Program-made: the position numbers and the translations under genes
NCBI RefSeq assembly: GCF_008761635.1
Contig: NZ_CP044344.1
Span: 2,728,001 to 2,792,000, forward strand
Direction: 5' to 3'
DNA from: Nocardioides cynanchi
GTDB lineage: Bacteria; Actinomycetota; Actinomycetes; Propionibacteriales; Nocardioidaceae
DNA length: 64,000 nt
Shown: positions 1 to 8,652 of the stretch, one piece after another
Layout: every line of letters starts with the position of its first letter
Numbering within the stretch: the first letter of the stretch is position 1
Notes under the pieces: generated by a model
The model's input: the letters and a program-made list of their open reading frames with translations, nothing else
What the model was told of the DNA's origin: nothing
Database searches by the model: none

Positions 1-58
1 CCTCCGCCCTCCTGCTGGCCACGGCCGCCGGGCCGGTCGGATCGGCTGGTGCGGCTTC

Positions 59-84
59 GGTGGTCGAGCGTAGTCGAGACCACC
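59..84. repeat. REP-like palindrome, copy 1
   Basis: A 26-bp imperfect palindrome with outer arms GGTGGTC and GACCACC around a GAGCGTAGTC core. Near-identical copies lie at 36084-36109 (reverse orientation) and 44578-44603. This copy sits just upstream of the antiporter start. It is consistent with a small dispersed REP element common in actinobacteria; its function is unknown. Confidence 0.75.
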
Positions 85-134
85 CCCACCTCCGGGTGGG
101 CCCGGCGCCGCCACCGCTCGCTACGGTGACGCCC

Positions 135-1220
135 ATGAGCGCCACCGCCACGACGCCGATGTTCGTCCGCTCCGACCAGGGGATCGTGGCCGCCGCCGTC
201 CTCTTCATCGGCCTCGCAGCGTTCGCCGAGTACGGCGGCTGGAACAGCGTGCTGGCCTTCGCGGTCTCTGCCGCGGCCGTCTGCCTGCTCGCCTCGCTGG
301 TCGGGCGCTCGGTGGAGCAGCTGGGCGACCGGTTCGGCCCGGGGGCGACTGGCGTGCTCCAGTCGGCGCTGGGCAACCTGCCCGAGCTGTTCATCTGCAT
401 CTTCTCGCTCAAGGCCGGCCTGGTCGACGTGGTCCGCGCCGCACTGGTCGGCTCGATCCTGGCCAACCTGCTGCTGGTGCTCGGGCTGGCGTTTGTCGTC
501 GGCGGGCTCAAGCACGGCACCCAGCAGCTGGGCTCGGAGCGGGCCAGGACCATCGTCGTCCTGATGCTGCTGTCGGTCACCGCCTTCGCCATCCCGTCGC
601 TCACCCACTGGCTGCACACCGGCGCCAGTGACCACGAGAAGCCCTTCTCGATGATCGTCTCGGTCCTCCTGCTGGCCCTCTTCGCGCTGTCGCTGCCCTT
701 CTCGCTGCGCCGCGACACCGGCCCCGACGCCCAGGAGGTGCCGCACGAGGAGCCGCGCTGGCCGATCTGGCTGGCCGTCACGATGCTCGCCGGGGCGGGC
801 GTGGGCGCCGCGTTCGTCTCGGACTGGTTCGTGCACGCTCTCCAGCCGGCAATGGACTCCCTGTCGGTCAACCAGACCTTCGCCGGCCTCGTGGTCGTCG
901 CCATCGCCGGCAACGCGATCGAGAACGTCGTCGGCGTGCAGCTCGCGGCGAAGAACCAGTCGGCGTACGCCTTCTCGGTGATCCTCAACAGCCCCGTGCA
1001 GATCGCGCTGGTGCTGGCGCCGGCTCTGGTGCTGATCTCCCAGATCTTGGGCCTCGCCTCGCTCACGCTGGTGCTGTCACCGCTGCTCGTGGTGGTCCTG
1101 ATGCTGTCGGTGATCCTGGCCGCCTTCATCGCCTTCGACGGCGAGTCGACCTGGCTGGAGGGCGCGTCGCTGATCGTGCTCTACGGCATCGTCGCCACGG
1201 CCTTCTGGTGGGGAGGCTGA
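135..1220 (+). CDS. Calcium/cation:proton antiporter (CaCA family, CAX/ChaA-like)
   Basis: A 361-residue multi-pass membrane protein that probably exchanges Ca2+ (or Na+) for H+ across the cytoplasmic membrane. Two alpha-repeat signatures typical of the CaCA superfamily are visible: GNLPEL near residue 80 and GNAIENVVGV near residue 259, each flanked by hydrophobic helices. The chosen start is ATG 135, because the upstream in-frame GTG at 60 would translate a REP-like palindrome. The frame stays open to the left window edge, so an upstream fusion cannot be excluded. The gene stands alone and converges with the AhpD-like gene. The exact ion is inferred from family resemblance only. Confidence 0.85.
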   Translation: MSATATTPMFVRSDQGIVAAAVLFIGLAAFAEYGGWNSVLAFAVSAAAVCLLASLVGRSVEQLGDRFGPGATGVLQSALGNLPELFICIFSLKAGLVDVVRAALVGSILANLLLVLGLAFVVGGLKHGTQQLGSERARTIVVLMLLSVTAFAIPSLTHWLHTGASDHEKPFSMIVSVLLLALFALSLPFSLRRDTGPDAQEVPHEEPRWPIWLAVTMLAGAGVGAAFVSDWFVHALQPAMDSLSVNQTFAGLVVVAIAGNAIENVVGVQLAAKNQSAYAFSVILNSPVQIALVLAPALVLISQILGLASLTLVLSPLLVVVLMLSVILAAFIAFDGESTWLEGASLIVLYGIVATAFWWGG

Positions 1221-1326
1221 GCACGTTCAGTCCTCGCGCAGCGGGGGCCGAACGGCGCACGCCGCAGCGAGTTTGCTCGCGAGGTGCCCCGCGGAGCGCA
1301 GGGACGCTGACCTGATCGGACCGGGC

Positions 1327-1406
1327 GACTTCTCGGCCGAACCAGCCGCTTCTCAGCCGAAATTTCGGCCGGGTAGCGACGCTTTCCCCGGTGAACCGGG
1401 GAAAGC
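1327..1406. repeat. 80-bp dispersed palindromic element, copy 1
   Basis: This element contains nested palindromes: GCCGAAATTTCGGC at 1355-1368, and a GCTTTCCCCGG arm with CCGGGGAAAGC at 1381-1406. The reverse complement of 47204-47283 matches it along nearly its full length with a few mismatches and one single-base length difference. It fills the gap between two convergent genes and could form strong hairpins on either strand. It resembles a MITE or REP-type element; no coding capacity is seen. Confidence 0.8.
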
Positions 1407-1411
1407 CGGGG

Positions 1412-1783
1412 TCACGCGCTCGCGACCGCAACCTCCTGGGCGAACTCGCAGAACGCGGCGTACGCACGGGGTCCGTGGATCGTGGCGGGGCCGCCCCTCA
1501 TTAGGAAGGTGACACCGATCGCATCGGCTGCCTCCTGCCGGGTGGCACCGGCGCGGACGGCCGCCTGCGCATGGGAGGCGATGCAGCCGTCGCAGCCCTC
1601 GACCACCCCGATCGCGAGCGCGATCAGCTCCCTGGTCCGGACGTCGAGGGCGCCCTTCTCGAACGCCGCGTGGTGGAGCTCGGCGAACCCTTTGTAGACC
1701 TCCGGAACGGCCCGCCGCAGCTCGCGGTGCAGCGGCGACATCTCGTCGAGAACGGCGCGTCCGTGCGAGCTGTGAGATGACAT
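1412..1783 (-). CDS. AhpD-like carboxymuconolactone decarboxylase family protein
   Basis: A 123-residue protein with the alkylhydroperoxidase D core: C64-x2-C67-x3-H71 inside EGCDGCIASH, followed by a helix ending in the typical GGP segment. Family members use the two cysteines as a redox pair that reduces peroxides, usually as small oligomers. The ATG at 1783 has a clear AGGAGG ribosome site seven bases upstream. The gene is isolated between the antiporter and the sulfite-oxidase-like gene. The peroxidase role is inferred from the CxxC motif; the physiological reductant is unknown. Confidence 0.85.
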   Translation of the reverse strand: MSSHSSHGRAVLDEMSPLHRELRRAVPEVYKGFAELHHAAFEKGALDVRTRELIALAIGVVEGCDGCIASHAQAAVRAGATRQEAADAIGVTFLMRGGPATIHGPRAYAAFCEFAQEVAVASA

Positions 1784-1858
1784 CGGTGCCTCCTGGTCGT
1801 CGTACTCACGACGCTAGGACGCTCCGGCCAGCCGGGCGAGGGCCGATGGTCATCTCAC

Positions 1859-3058
1859 TCAGACGATGGTCACCGGGTGCCGGACGACCGCGTCGAAGAA
1901 GTAGCCGTTCTCGTTGTACGGCGTGACCAACGGCTGCTGCCGACCCGCCACGTCGGTGGCCCGGGCCATCACCACGTGGTCGCCGCGGGACGGCGCCCGC
2001 CAGTCGAACTCCCACTGGGTCCAGGCCTCGCGATGGCCGCCGCGCCGGATCCGCGCCCGCTGCCACGTGCCACCGCCGTCGGTGCTCACGTCGACGTGGT
2101 CGATCGGGCCGGCGCCGCTCCACGAGCGACCCGTGAGGCCGACCACCTGCCGGCGCGCCAGGGTCGCGCCCCACGCCAGCTCGAGGGCCGAGCGCACCGG
2201 GTTGACGGTCAGCGGCGGGCTGTCCGGCGGGTAGCTGCCCCCGGTCATCCGGTACCAGATCGTGTTCCAGGGCGAGGTCTGCCGAGTCGCCGAGACCTCC
2301 AGCGAGCCGAGCCACTTGATGCTGGCGATGCCGACCCAGCCCGGCAGCACGAGCCGGATCGGGAAGCCGTGGTCGGGCAGCAGGTCACGGCCGTCCGCGC
2401 CCCACACCAGCAGCGCGTCGTCGAGCGCCTTCGAGACCGGGAACGGGCGTCGGACCGGCCCGTAGTCGACCCCGCCGGACACGTAGTCGGCGTCCAGCCC
2501 GGTCGCCATCACCGACACCGCGCGGGGGTCGAGGCCGACCCGCTCGAGCACGGTGGCGAGCCGGACGCCCTCCCAGGCGACCGCGCCCACGGCCCCGAGC
2601 TTCCACTGGGTGCCTGGCGCCGGGGTGCCCTGCTGCGAGGCGAAGAAGGAACGCCCGTTGCCGGTGCACTCGTGCACGGTCGTCAGCCGGGTCACCGGCA
2701 GCGACCGGAGGTCGGCGTACGAGAGCGAGACCGCCTGGTCGGAGGCCCGCGGCGTCGCCAGCGCGTCCCCGAAGATCCGCAAGGTGTACGTCGACGCGTC
2801 GATGCTCGGGGTCGCAGTGTGGTCGCGCACGAACAGGCGCTCGGGCGAGGTGAGGTACTCCCGCGGCGAGACCGACTCCCACCGCATCTCGGCGTTGGTG
2901 CCGTAGTCGTAGAACCACGCTGACGGCAAAGGCTTCTGTACGTACGGCGCACCGGCCACGGCGCGGTCGGCGAGGCCCGGGACGGCGATCAGACCGGTGC
3001 CCGCGGCCGCTGCGGTGAGCAGGCCGCGACGGGTGGGACGGAGCGGGGTCGAGGTCAT
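1859..3058 (-). CDS. Tat-exported sulfite oxidase-like molybdoenzyme
   Basis: A 399-residue protein with an N-terminal twin-arginine signal (TRRGLLTA, hydrophobic stretch, cleavage near AVAGAP). The molybdenum-cofactor domain carries the family cysteine in HECTGNGRSFF (Cys about 131). A C-terminal immunoglobulin-like dimerisation domain follows. Sulfite oxidase/SoxC family enzymes oxidise sulfite or related substrates outside the cytoplasm, passing electrons to a cytochrome. No heme or cytochrome partner gene is adjacent, so the electron acceptor is unknown. Substrate assignment is by family only. The short AT-rich upstream region suggests a near-leaderless transcript. Confidence 0.82.
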   Translation of the reverse strand: MTSTPLRPTRRGLLTAAAAGTGLIAVPGLADRAVAGAPYVQKPLPSAWFYDYGTNAEMRWESVSPREYLTSPERLFVRDHTATPSIDASTYTLRIFGDALATPRASDQAVSLSYADLRSLPVTRLTTVHECTGNGRSFFASQQGTPAPGTQWKLGAVGAVAWEGVRLATVLERVGLDPRAVSVMATGLDADYVSGGVDYGPVRRPFPVSKALDDALLVWGADGRDLLPDHGFPIRLVLPGWVGIASIKWLGSLEVSATRQTSPWNTIWYRMTGGSYPPDSPPLTVNPVRSALELAWGATLARRQVVGLTGRSWSGAGPIDHVDVSTDGGGTWQRARIRRGGHREAWTQWEFDWRAPSRGDHVVMARATDVAGRQQPLVTPYNENGYFFDAVVRHPVTIV

Positions 3059-3079
3059 CCCCGCAGATTAACACAACAA

Positions 3080-3095
3080 AGTTAGTAGACTTACT
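3080..3095. promoter_or_regulatory. Imperfect palindrome in AT-rich promoter of the sulfite-oxidase-like gene
   Basis: AGTTAGTAGACTTACT is a 16-bp near-perfect inverted repeat with one mismatched pair. It lies in an unusually AT-rich stretch (3066-3099) directly upstream of the minus-strand start at 3058. A TTAATCT hexamer-like element about ten bases before the ATG could be a -10 box. The palindrome looks like an operator for a dimeric regulator, but no regulator gene is adjacent. Confidence 0.4.
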
Positions 3096-3106
3096 CTACC
3101 TTGCGG

Positions 3107-5809
3107 TCACTTCCGGGCGGTGGCCTTCTTCGTGGTCTTCTTCGCGGTCCGCTTCGCCGGGGCCTTCTTGGCGGTCTTCTTCGCGGCTTTCTTGGCCGGC
3201 CCGCGCTCGCGGCGGTCGGCCAGCAGCTCGGCCGCGCGCTCGATGGTGATGCTCTCGACGGTGTCGTCCTTGCGCAGGGTCGCGTTGTACTCCCCGTCGG
3301 TGACGTACTCGCCGAACCGCCCCGACTTGACCACCACCGGCTGGCCCGAGACCGGGTCGGGCCCGAGCTCCTTGAGCGGCGGCGCGGCGGCGGCCCGGCC
3401 ACGCTGCTTGGGCTGGGCGTAGATCGCCAGGGCCTCGTCGAGGGTGACCGTGAACAGCTGGTCCTCCGTCGTCAGGGAGCGCGAGTCGGTGCCCCGCTTC
3501 AGGTAGGGACCGTACCGGCCGTTCTGGGCCGTGATCTCGACCCCGTCGGCGTCGGTGCCGACCACCCGGGGCAGGGAGAGCAGCTTGACGGCGTCCTCGA
3601 GGGTCACGGTGTCGAGCGACATCGAGGCGAACAGCGAGCCCGTCCGTGGCTTGGCGTTCTTGGGGGCGTTCTCGGGCAGGGCCTCGGTGACGTAGGCGCC
3701 GTACCGACCGTTCTTGGCGACGATCTCCAGCCCGGTCTCCGGGTGGCGGCCCAGCGGTGTCTCCTCGCCGGCCGGGTTGGCCAGCAGCTCGCGGGCCTTG
3801 GCCAGCGTCAGCTCGTCGGGTGGCAGGTCGTCGGGCACGTTGGCGCGGACGGCGGCGCCGTCACCGGCCTCGCCGTCGCCCTCCTGGGACGCCGTCGACG
3901 GACCCTCGAGATAGGGCCCGTAGCGCCCCACGCGCAGCACGATCCCGCTGTCGGGGCCGCCCACCGGGAAGGTCGCCAGCTCCTTGGCGTCGATCTCGCC
4001 GAGCTCGTTGACCAGCTGGTGCAGCCCGACCACGCGGTCGGAGCCGAAGTAGAACTCGCCCAGCTCGGTCACCCGGTCGGCGCGGCCGCCCGCGATGTTG
4101 TCGAGGACGTCCTCCATGCCGGCGGTGAACTCGTAGCTGATCTGCCGCGGAAAGTGCTCCTCGAGCAGGCGGACGACGGAGAACGCGATCCACGCGGGCA
4201 CCAGTGCGGTGCCCTTCTTGTAGACGTAGCCGCGGGCCAGGATCGTGCCGATGATCGAGGCGTACGTCGACGGCCGGCCGATCTCGCGCTCCTCGAGCTC
4301 CTTGATCAGCGTGGCCTCGGTGTAGCGGGCCGGCGGCTTGGTCTCGTGGCCGTTCGCGGTCAGCGACGCGGCGGAGACGGCGTCACCCTGGGCCAGGTCG
4401 GGGAGCGGCGTCTCCTGGTCGTCGGTGCGCTTGCCGCCCTCGGTGCCCTCGACGTAGGCCTTGAGGAACCCGTGGAAGGTGATCACCCGGCCGCTCGCGG
4501 AGAACACCACGTCGCGCCCGTCGTCGGCGACGCCGCCGATCCGGATCGTCACCGAGTGGCCGACGGCGTCCTTCATCTGGGAGGCGACGGTGCGCATCCA
4601 GATCAGCTCGTAGAGCCGGAACTGCTCGCCGGACAGGCCGGTCTCGGCCGGGGTCCGGAAGCGCTCGCCCGAGGGCCGGATCGCCTCGTGGGCCTCCTGG
4701 GCGTTCTTGACCTTGGAGGCGTAGGTGCGGGGGGCGTCGGGGAGGTACTCCGCGCCGTACAGCTCACGGACCTGCGACCGCGCGGCGTCGACCGCGGTGG
4801 CCGACAGCGTCGTGGAGTCGGTGCGCATGTAGGTGATGAAGCCGTTCTCGTACAGCCGCTGGGCCACCGACATCGTGCCCGAGGCGCTCATCCCGAGCTT
4901 GCGGCTGGCCTCCTGCTGGAGGGTCGTGGTGCGGAACGGCGCGTACGGCGAGCGGCGGTAGGGCTTGGACTCCACCGAGCGCACGTCGTACGACGTCTCA
5001 CGCAGGGAGGCGACCAGTGCCTCGGCCGCGTTGCGGTCGAGATGGACCCGGTCGCCGGCGCGCTTGTCCTTCAGCTCGCCGTCGGTGCCGAAGTCGGCGC
5101 CGCTGGCGACCCGGGCCGCGTCGATCGAGTGCAGCTTGGCCGGGAACATCCGTGGCTCCTTGCCGGAGCCGGCGTCGAAGGTGCCCTCGACGTCCCAGTA
5201 CGACGCGACTCGGAAGGCCATCCGCTCCCGCTCGCGGTCGACGACCAGCCGAGTCGCCACCGACTGCACCCGGCCCGCGGACAGGCCGGACATGACCTTC
5301 TTCCACAGCACCGGCGAGACCTCGTAGCCGTAGAGCCGGTCCAGGATCCGCCGGGCCTCCTGTGCCTCGACGAGGTCGTCGTTGATCTCACGCGGGTTGG
5401 CGACGGCCTCGAGGATCGCGGCCTTGGTGATCTCGTGGAAGACCATCCGGTGCACCGGGATGCCCTTCGGCTTGAGCTCGTCGAGGAGGTGCCAGGCGAT
5501 CGCCTCGCCCTCGCGGTCCTCGTCGGTGGCGAGGTAGAGCTCGTCGGCGTCCTTGAGCAGGCTCTTCAGCTTGGCGATGTGGCTCTTCTTGTCGCGCGGC
5601 ACCACGTAGTACGGCGTGAAGCCGTTGTCGACGTCGACCGCCAGGCGGCCCCACGGCTTGTCCTTGATCTTCGCCGGGGTGTCCGCGGCGGAGTTGGGCA
5701 GGTCGCGGATGTGGCCGATCGACGACTCGACCACGTAGTCGTTGCCGAGGTAGCCGCCGATGGTGCGCGCCTTGGCGGGCGACTCGACGATCACCAACTT
5801 GTGTGCCAC
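3107..5809 (-). CDS. topA: DNA topoisomerase I
   Basis: Type IA topoisomerase of 900 residues, which relaxes negative supercoils. The N-terminal Toprim domain starts with KLVIVESPAKA and contains DEDREGEAIAWHL near residues 95-107. The catalytic tyrosine lies in YMRTDS (about residue 327). The C-terminal half carries several Toprim_C repeats of the GRYGPYL type and ends in a lysine/alanine-rich tail of about 30 residues instead of zinc fingers, as in other actinobacteria. GTG 5809 is preferred because family proteins begin at (M)AHKLVIVESP; an ATG at 5854 would add 15 residues. It is the first marker of the Rv3646c-type syntenic block. Confidence 0.97.
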   Translation of the reverse strand: MAHKLVIVESPAKARTIGGYLGNDYVVESSIGHIRDLPNSAADTPAKIKDKPWGRLAVDVDNGFTPYYVVPRDKKSHIAKLKSLLKDADELYLATDEDREGEAIAWHLLDELKPKGIPVHRMVFHEITKAAILEAVANPREINDDLVEAQEARRILDRLYGYEVSPVLWKKVMSGLSAGRVQSVATRLVVDRERERMAFRVASYWDVEGTFDAGSGKEPRMFPAKLHSIDAARVASGADFGTDGELKDKRAGDRVHLDRNAAEALVASLRETSYDVRSVESKPYRRSPYAPFRTTTLQQEASRKLGMSASGTMSVAQRLYENGFITYMRTDSTTLSATAVDAARSQVRELYGAEYLPDAPRTYASKVKNAQEAHEAIRPSGERFRTPAETGLSGEQFRLYELIWMRTVASQMKDAVGHSVTIRIGGVADDGRDVVFSASGRVITFHGFLKAYVEGTEGGKRTDDQETPLPDLAQGDAVSAASLTANGHETKPPARYTEATLIKELEEREIGRPSTYASIIGTILARGYVYKKGTALVPAWIAFSVVRLLEEHFPRQISYEFTAGMEDVLDNIAGGRADRVTELGEFYFGSDRVVGLHQLVNELGEIDAKELATFPVGGPDSGIVLRVGRYGPYLEGPSTASQEGDGEAGDGAAVRANVPDDLPPDELTLAKARELLANPAGEETPLGRHPETGLEIVAKNGRYGAYVTEALPENAPKNAKPRTGSLFASMSLDTVTLEDAVKLLSLPRVVGTDADGVEITAQNGRYGPYLKRGTDSRSLTTEDQLFTVTLDEALAIYAQPKQRGRAAAAPPLKELGPDPVSGQPVVVKSGRFGEYVTDGEYNATLRKDDTVESITIERAAELLADRRERGPAKKAAKKTAKKAPAKRTAKKTTKKATARK

Positions 5810-5971
5810 TAGAGCTCGTGTCTCCTGCTGTCTCGGGTGAGCCACGGGGCTCACGGCCGCTCACGGTAGCGCGACGGACCCCACAGGCGGGAACCGGTTC
5901 ACCAAACGCGGGTACCCCGCCCTGCGGGCGGATCGGCGGTGTCGCCGCGCGGGTCGCGGCTCCCCCACCGG

Positions 5972-7465
5972 TCAGGGCACGACCAGGTAGCCCTCGGCGA
6001 CGAGCTCGCGGACGACCGGGAGGTACGCCGTACGGAGCTCGCCCGGGTCCCGGTCGAGGAGGGTGGCCAGGGCGTCGAGGATCCGGCCGACCGACAGCTC
6101 GCCGTCGCTCGCTCCGACCAGAGCGGCCTCCACCGTGTCGGCCCGGCGCGCCCGCCGCAGACCCGTCTGCTGACGGAGCACGATCGCCTCCGGGTCCTCC
6201 GCACCGGGTGCCCCGACGGTCTCCTGCTGGACATCGGGGCGGGCGACGAGGCGGTCGTCCTCGTGCACCTCGACCCTGGCCGCGCGGCCCCAGTCGCCGA
6301 CGGCGGTGGCGATCGGCTGCTCCACCGCGTGCGGCCAGTCGAGCAGCTCCCGGGCCTGCTGCGCCGCGCCGGCTCCCTTCCGCAGGTTGACCCAGCCGAA
6401 GCCCACGCCCTCGATGCGCTCGCGCTCGAACCAGCCGAGCCACGCGTCGTACGCCGCGAGGTAGGAAGGAGTGCCGTGCCGGCCGGCGTCACGCAGCCAG
6501 AGCTCGACGTACGACGCCGGGTCGAGGACCTCGCGCTGAACGACCAGCGCGTCGCAGGCAGGGTCCAGCCAGTCGGCGAGCCGGTCGTCCCACGGACGGT
6601 CGGCCACGATCGCCCAGTTGGCCAGGACCTGGCACCAACCTCCGTCGGCGAGGTACGCCGGTGCGCCACGGACGATGGCCTCGACGACCTGGTCGCCGGG
6701 CAGTCCGGAGTCGCGGTAGACCAGCCGCCCGGCCTGGTCACCGGTCGCCGGGGAGATCACGAACGGCGGGTTGGTGGTGATCAGGTCGAACTGCTCGGCC
6801 GCCACCGGCTCCCACAGCGAGCCGTCGCGCAGGTCGATGCCTACGCCGTTGAGGGCCGCGTTGAAGGCGGCGACCTCGAGGGCTCGACGGTTGACGTCGG
6901 TGGCAACGACGAGGTCGGCGTGGGTGGACAGGTGCAGCGCCTGGACGCCGCAGCCGGTGCCGAGGTCGAGCGCCCGGCCGACCGGCTCGCGGATCGTGAG
7001 CTGGGCCAGGGACGTCGACGCGGAGCTGACACCGAGCACGTGGTCGGCCGCGACCCGGATCGGCTGTCCGTCGAGCCCGGGCGTCAGGTCGCTGACGACC
7101 CACCAGTCGTGCTCGTCGTCGGCGTAGGGCCGGCAGTCGAGCAGCGCCCGGACCTCGCCGCCCGAGGCGACGAGCATGCCGCCGGCGACCAGGGCGTCCA
7201 CCAGGCCGGGCAGGGCCCGGTCGGCGCCGGCGCGGTCGACGTCGGTCTGGAGGAGGAAGAGCCGGCTCAGGGTCGCCAGCGGTGAGCCGTCCGTCGTACG
7301 ACGCAGGGCCGGGGTGGTCTCGTTGCGGTGCAGCGCGTCGGAGGCCGCGCCACCCAGCAGGCTCCCGACCGCGTCGACGGTGAACTCCGCCGCGACCAGG
7401 GCGGCACGCAGGGGCGGCGCGAGGTCGGTCCCGGGGACGCTTCCGGTCGTGGGCTGGGGAGGCAT
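5972..7465 (-). CDS. Class I SAM-dependent methyltransferase (N-methyltransferase type)
   Basis: A 497-residue protein with an N-terminal alpha-helical region (about 1-140) and a Rossmann methyltransferase core. SAM motif I is LDLGTGCGVQ at 167-176. The NPPF motif at 232-235 is typical of enzymes that methylate amino groups of bases or glutamine side chains (HemK/PrmA/RlmG-like). A C-terminal extension of about 200 residues has no obvious motif. It is the conserved neighbour of topA in many actinobacteria. The substrate is unknown; an rRNA or protein target is inference. Confidence 0.75.
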   Translation of the reverse strand: MPPQPTTGSVPGTDLAPPLRAALVAAEFTVDAVGSLLGGAASDALHRNETTPALRRTTDGSPLATLSRLFLLQTDVDRAGADRALPGLVDALVAGGMLVASGGEVRALLDCRPYADDEHDWWVVSDLTPGLDGQPIRVAADHVLGVSSASTSLAQLTIREPVGRALDLGTGCGVQALHLSTHADLVVATDVNRRALEVAAFNAALNGVGIDLRDGSLWEPVAAEQFDLITTNPPFVISPATGDQAGRLVYRDSGLPGDQVVEAIVRGAPAYLADGGWCQVLANWAIVADRPWDDRLADWLDPACDALVVQREVLDPASYVELWLRDAGRHGTPSYLAAYDAWLGWFERERIEGVGFGWVNLRKGAGAAQQARELLDWPHAVEQPIATAVGDWGRAARVEVHEDDRLVARPDVQQETVGAPGAEDPEAIVLRQQTGLRRARRADTVEAALVGASDGELSVGRILDALATLLDRDPGELRTAYLPVVRELVAEGYLVVP

Positions 7466-7539
7466 GCGGTCATCGTGGCACCGGCACCGATCGCGGGAGA
7501 CCTCACCCCGACGCGGTCGGGTGCTGCTTGAATCGGGTC

Positions 7540-8196
7540 ATGGCTCGTGTGTTCCGGAGCGTGCTCGCGGCGGTCGCCTGCGTCGTCGCACTTGCGGCTG
7601 GAGCCCCGGCCGAGGCGACCTTCGGCCCGGGCCCGACGACGGGGGCCGGCGACTCGTCGGCCCGGCCGGGCTTCGTGCGCGGCCAGATCACGTTCGTCAA
7701 GAACCAAGCCCACCCCTGGCACAGCACCGTGACCTGGGACGTGTCGCGCCAGCGTGGCGACGGGACCTGGCAGAGCCTGGCCCACGACTCGTGGCGGGCG
7801 GGGTCGGGGCTGGGCGGCGCCGGCACCGAGAACCCCTGCGCCAAGGGAGAGGGCTGGCTGCCCGACGGGCGGTACTCGGTCCTGCAGTACGACGACTACC
7901 CCGGCACCCTGATCCACGGCCGCGCCTTCCGGCTCTCCGACAAGAGGTGCCCGAACGGGACCCTCCGCCAGGAGCTGTTCCTGCACACCGAGGCCGGCGC
8001 GGGCAACAGCCAGTGTGCCGACCGGCCGGGCGACCAGGTCTGCCGCTGGGAGTACCCGAAGGTCAACGACTACACCTCCCACGGCTGCATCAAGCTCTCG
8101 CCGTCGGCGATCCTGGCCCTGACCGTGGCCTACCACCGCTACTTCCACGCCGGCGTCCGCTACCCCCTGTCCAAGGTCAGCCTCCTCGTCCGCTGA
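7540..8196 (+). CDS. Secreted L,D-transpeptidase-like protein (YkuD motif)
   Basis: A 218-residue protein with an N-terminal signal peptide (FRSVLAAVACVVALAAGAPAEA) and a C-terminal SHGCIKLSP motif (His-Gly-Cys at 181-183). That motif resembles the catalytic [ST]HGC(I/V)R segment of L,D-transpeptidases, which cross-link peptidoglycan through a cysteine. An upstream LFLHTEAGAG could supply the second conserved histidine. The canonical arginine is replaced by lysine, and four further cysteines suggest disulfides. ATG 7540 is chosen over an upstream TTG at 7528. The catalytic role is inferred; the rest of the protein is not recognised. Confidence 0.6.
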   Translation: MARVFRSVLAAVACVVALAAGAPAEATFGPGPTTGAGDSSARPGFVRGQITFVKNQAHPWHSTVTWDVSRQRGDGTWQSLAHDSWRAGSGLGGAGTENPCAKGEGWLPDGRYSVLQYDDYPGTLIHGRAFRLSDKRCPNGTLRQELFLHTEAGAGNSQCADRPGDQVCRWEYPKVNDYTSHGCIKLSPSAILALTVAYHRYFHAGVRYPLSKVSLLVR

Positions 8197-8200
8197 CCAG

Positions 8201-8586
8201 GCACAAACAGGCAGGCGAACATCGCCGAGTCGGCGGAAACAGGCAGGCGTACGAGGCCGAGTCGGCACAAAGAGGCATCGGGCGGACGCCGAGTCGGCAC
8301 AAACAGGCAGGCGAACATCGCCGAGTCGGCGCGAACAGGCAGGCGAACATCGCCGGGTCGGCGCACACAGGCACGGGGCGAACGTCCAGTCGGCGCAAAC
8401 CGACCGTGCCTGTACGCCGAGTCGACCCGCACGGGTGCCCCTTTGCGCCGAGTCAGCGATCTGTGGCTGCCCCTTTGCGCCGAGTCGGCGTCGTACGAGC
8501 GTCTCTTTGTGCCGAGTCAGCGCGCTCTGGCTGCCCCTTTGCGCCGACTCGGCGTCGTATGCCCGCCTCTTTCCGCCGACTCGGCG
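8201..8586. repeat. Array 1 of 32-bp units with central orientation switch
   Basis: About twelve units with an exact 32-bp period. Each has a conserved core (palindrome GCCGAGTCGGC, then GCAAA and AGGCA) plus about 10 variable bases. The left arm (8201-8420) reads in one direction. After GTCGACCC at 8421-8428 the right arm reads as the reverse complement, with TGCCCCTTTGCGCC. Some variable segments recur, such as GGCGAACATC three times. It lies between the convergent L,D-transpeptidase-like gene and hppA. All frames are nearly stop-free, which explains spurious ORFs. It is not CRISPR: no long unique spacers, inverted halves, no cas genes. Confidence 0.9.
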
Positions 8587-8596
8587 AAATGACACG

Positions 8597-8626
8597 CGGC
8601 CCGCCCGGATCTCTCCGGACGGGCCG
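8597..8626. terminator. Hairpin terminator downstream of hppA
   Basis: Arms CGGCCCG and CGGGCCG, continuing with CCGGA/TCCGG around a TCTC loop, form a stem of about 12 pairs with one mismatch. It lies 26 bp past the hppA stop and is followed on the minus strand by a T-containing tract. It separates hppA from the repeat array and may act in both directions. Confidence 0.6.
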
Positions 8627-8652
8627 TCGTGCGGTGCGGGTGCGGACCCGGG

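Noticed and set aside
3101..5812. A 903-codon plus-strand frame opposite topA
   Set aside because: Antisense shadow caused by GC-rich third positions; the translated sequence is low-complexity and topA is unmistakable on the other strand. Similar shadows lie opposite acs, ponA2 and hppA.
8201..8586. CRISPR array
   Set aside because: Variable segments are only about 10 bases and partly repeated, the conserved part is palindromic and changes orientation midway, and no cas genes are present. The same applies to 24746-25013.
7267..8595. Long minus-strand reading frame across array 1 with repeated RLGDVRLPVCADSA-like peptides
   Set aside because: The 32-bp period is not a multiple of three, so all frames are open by composition; peptide repeats shift frame and no ribosome site or conserved product supports it.
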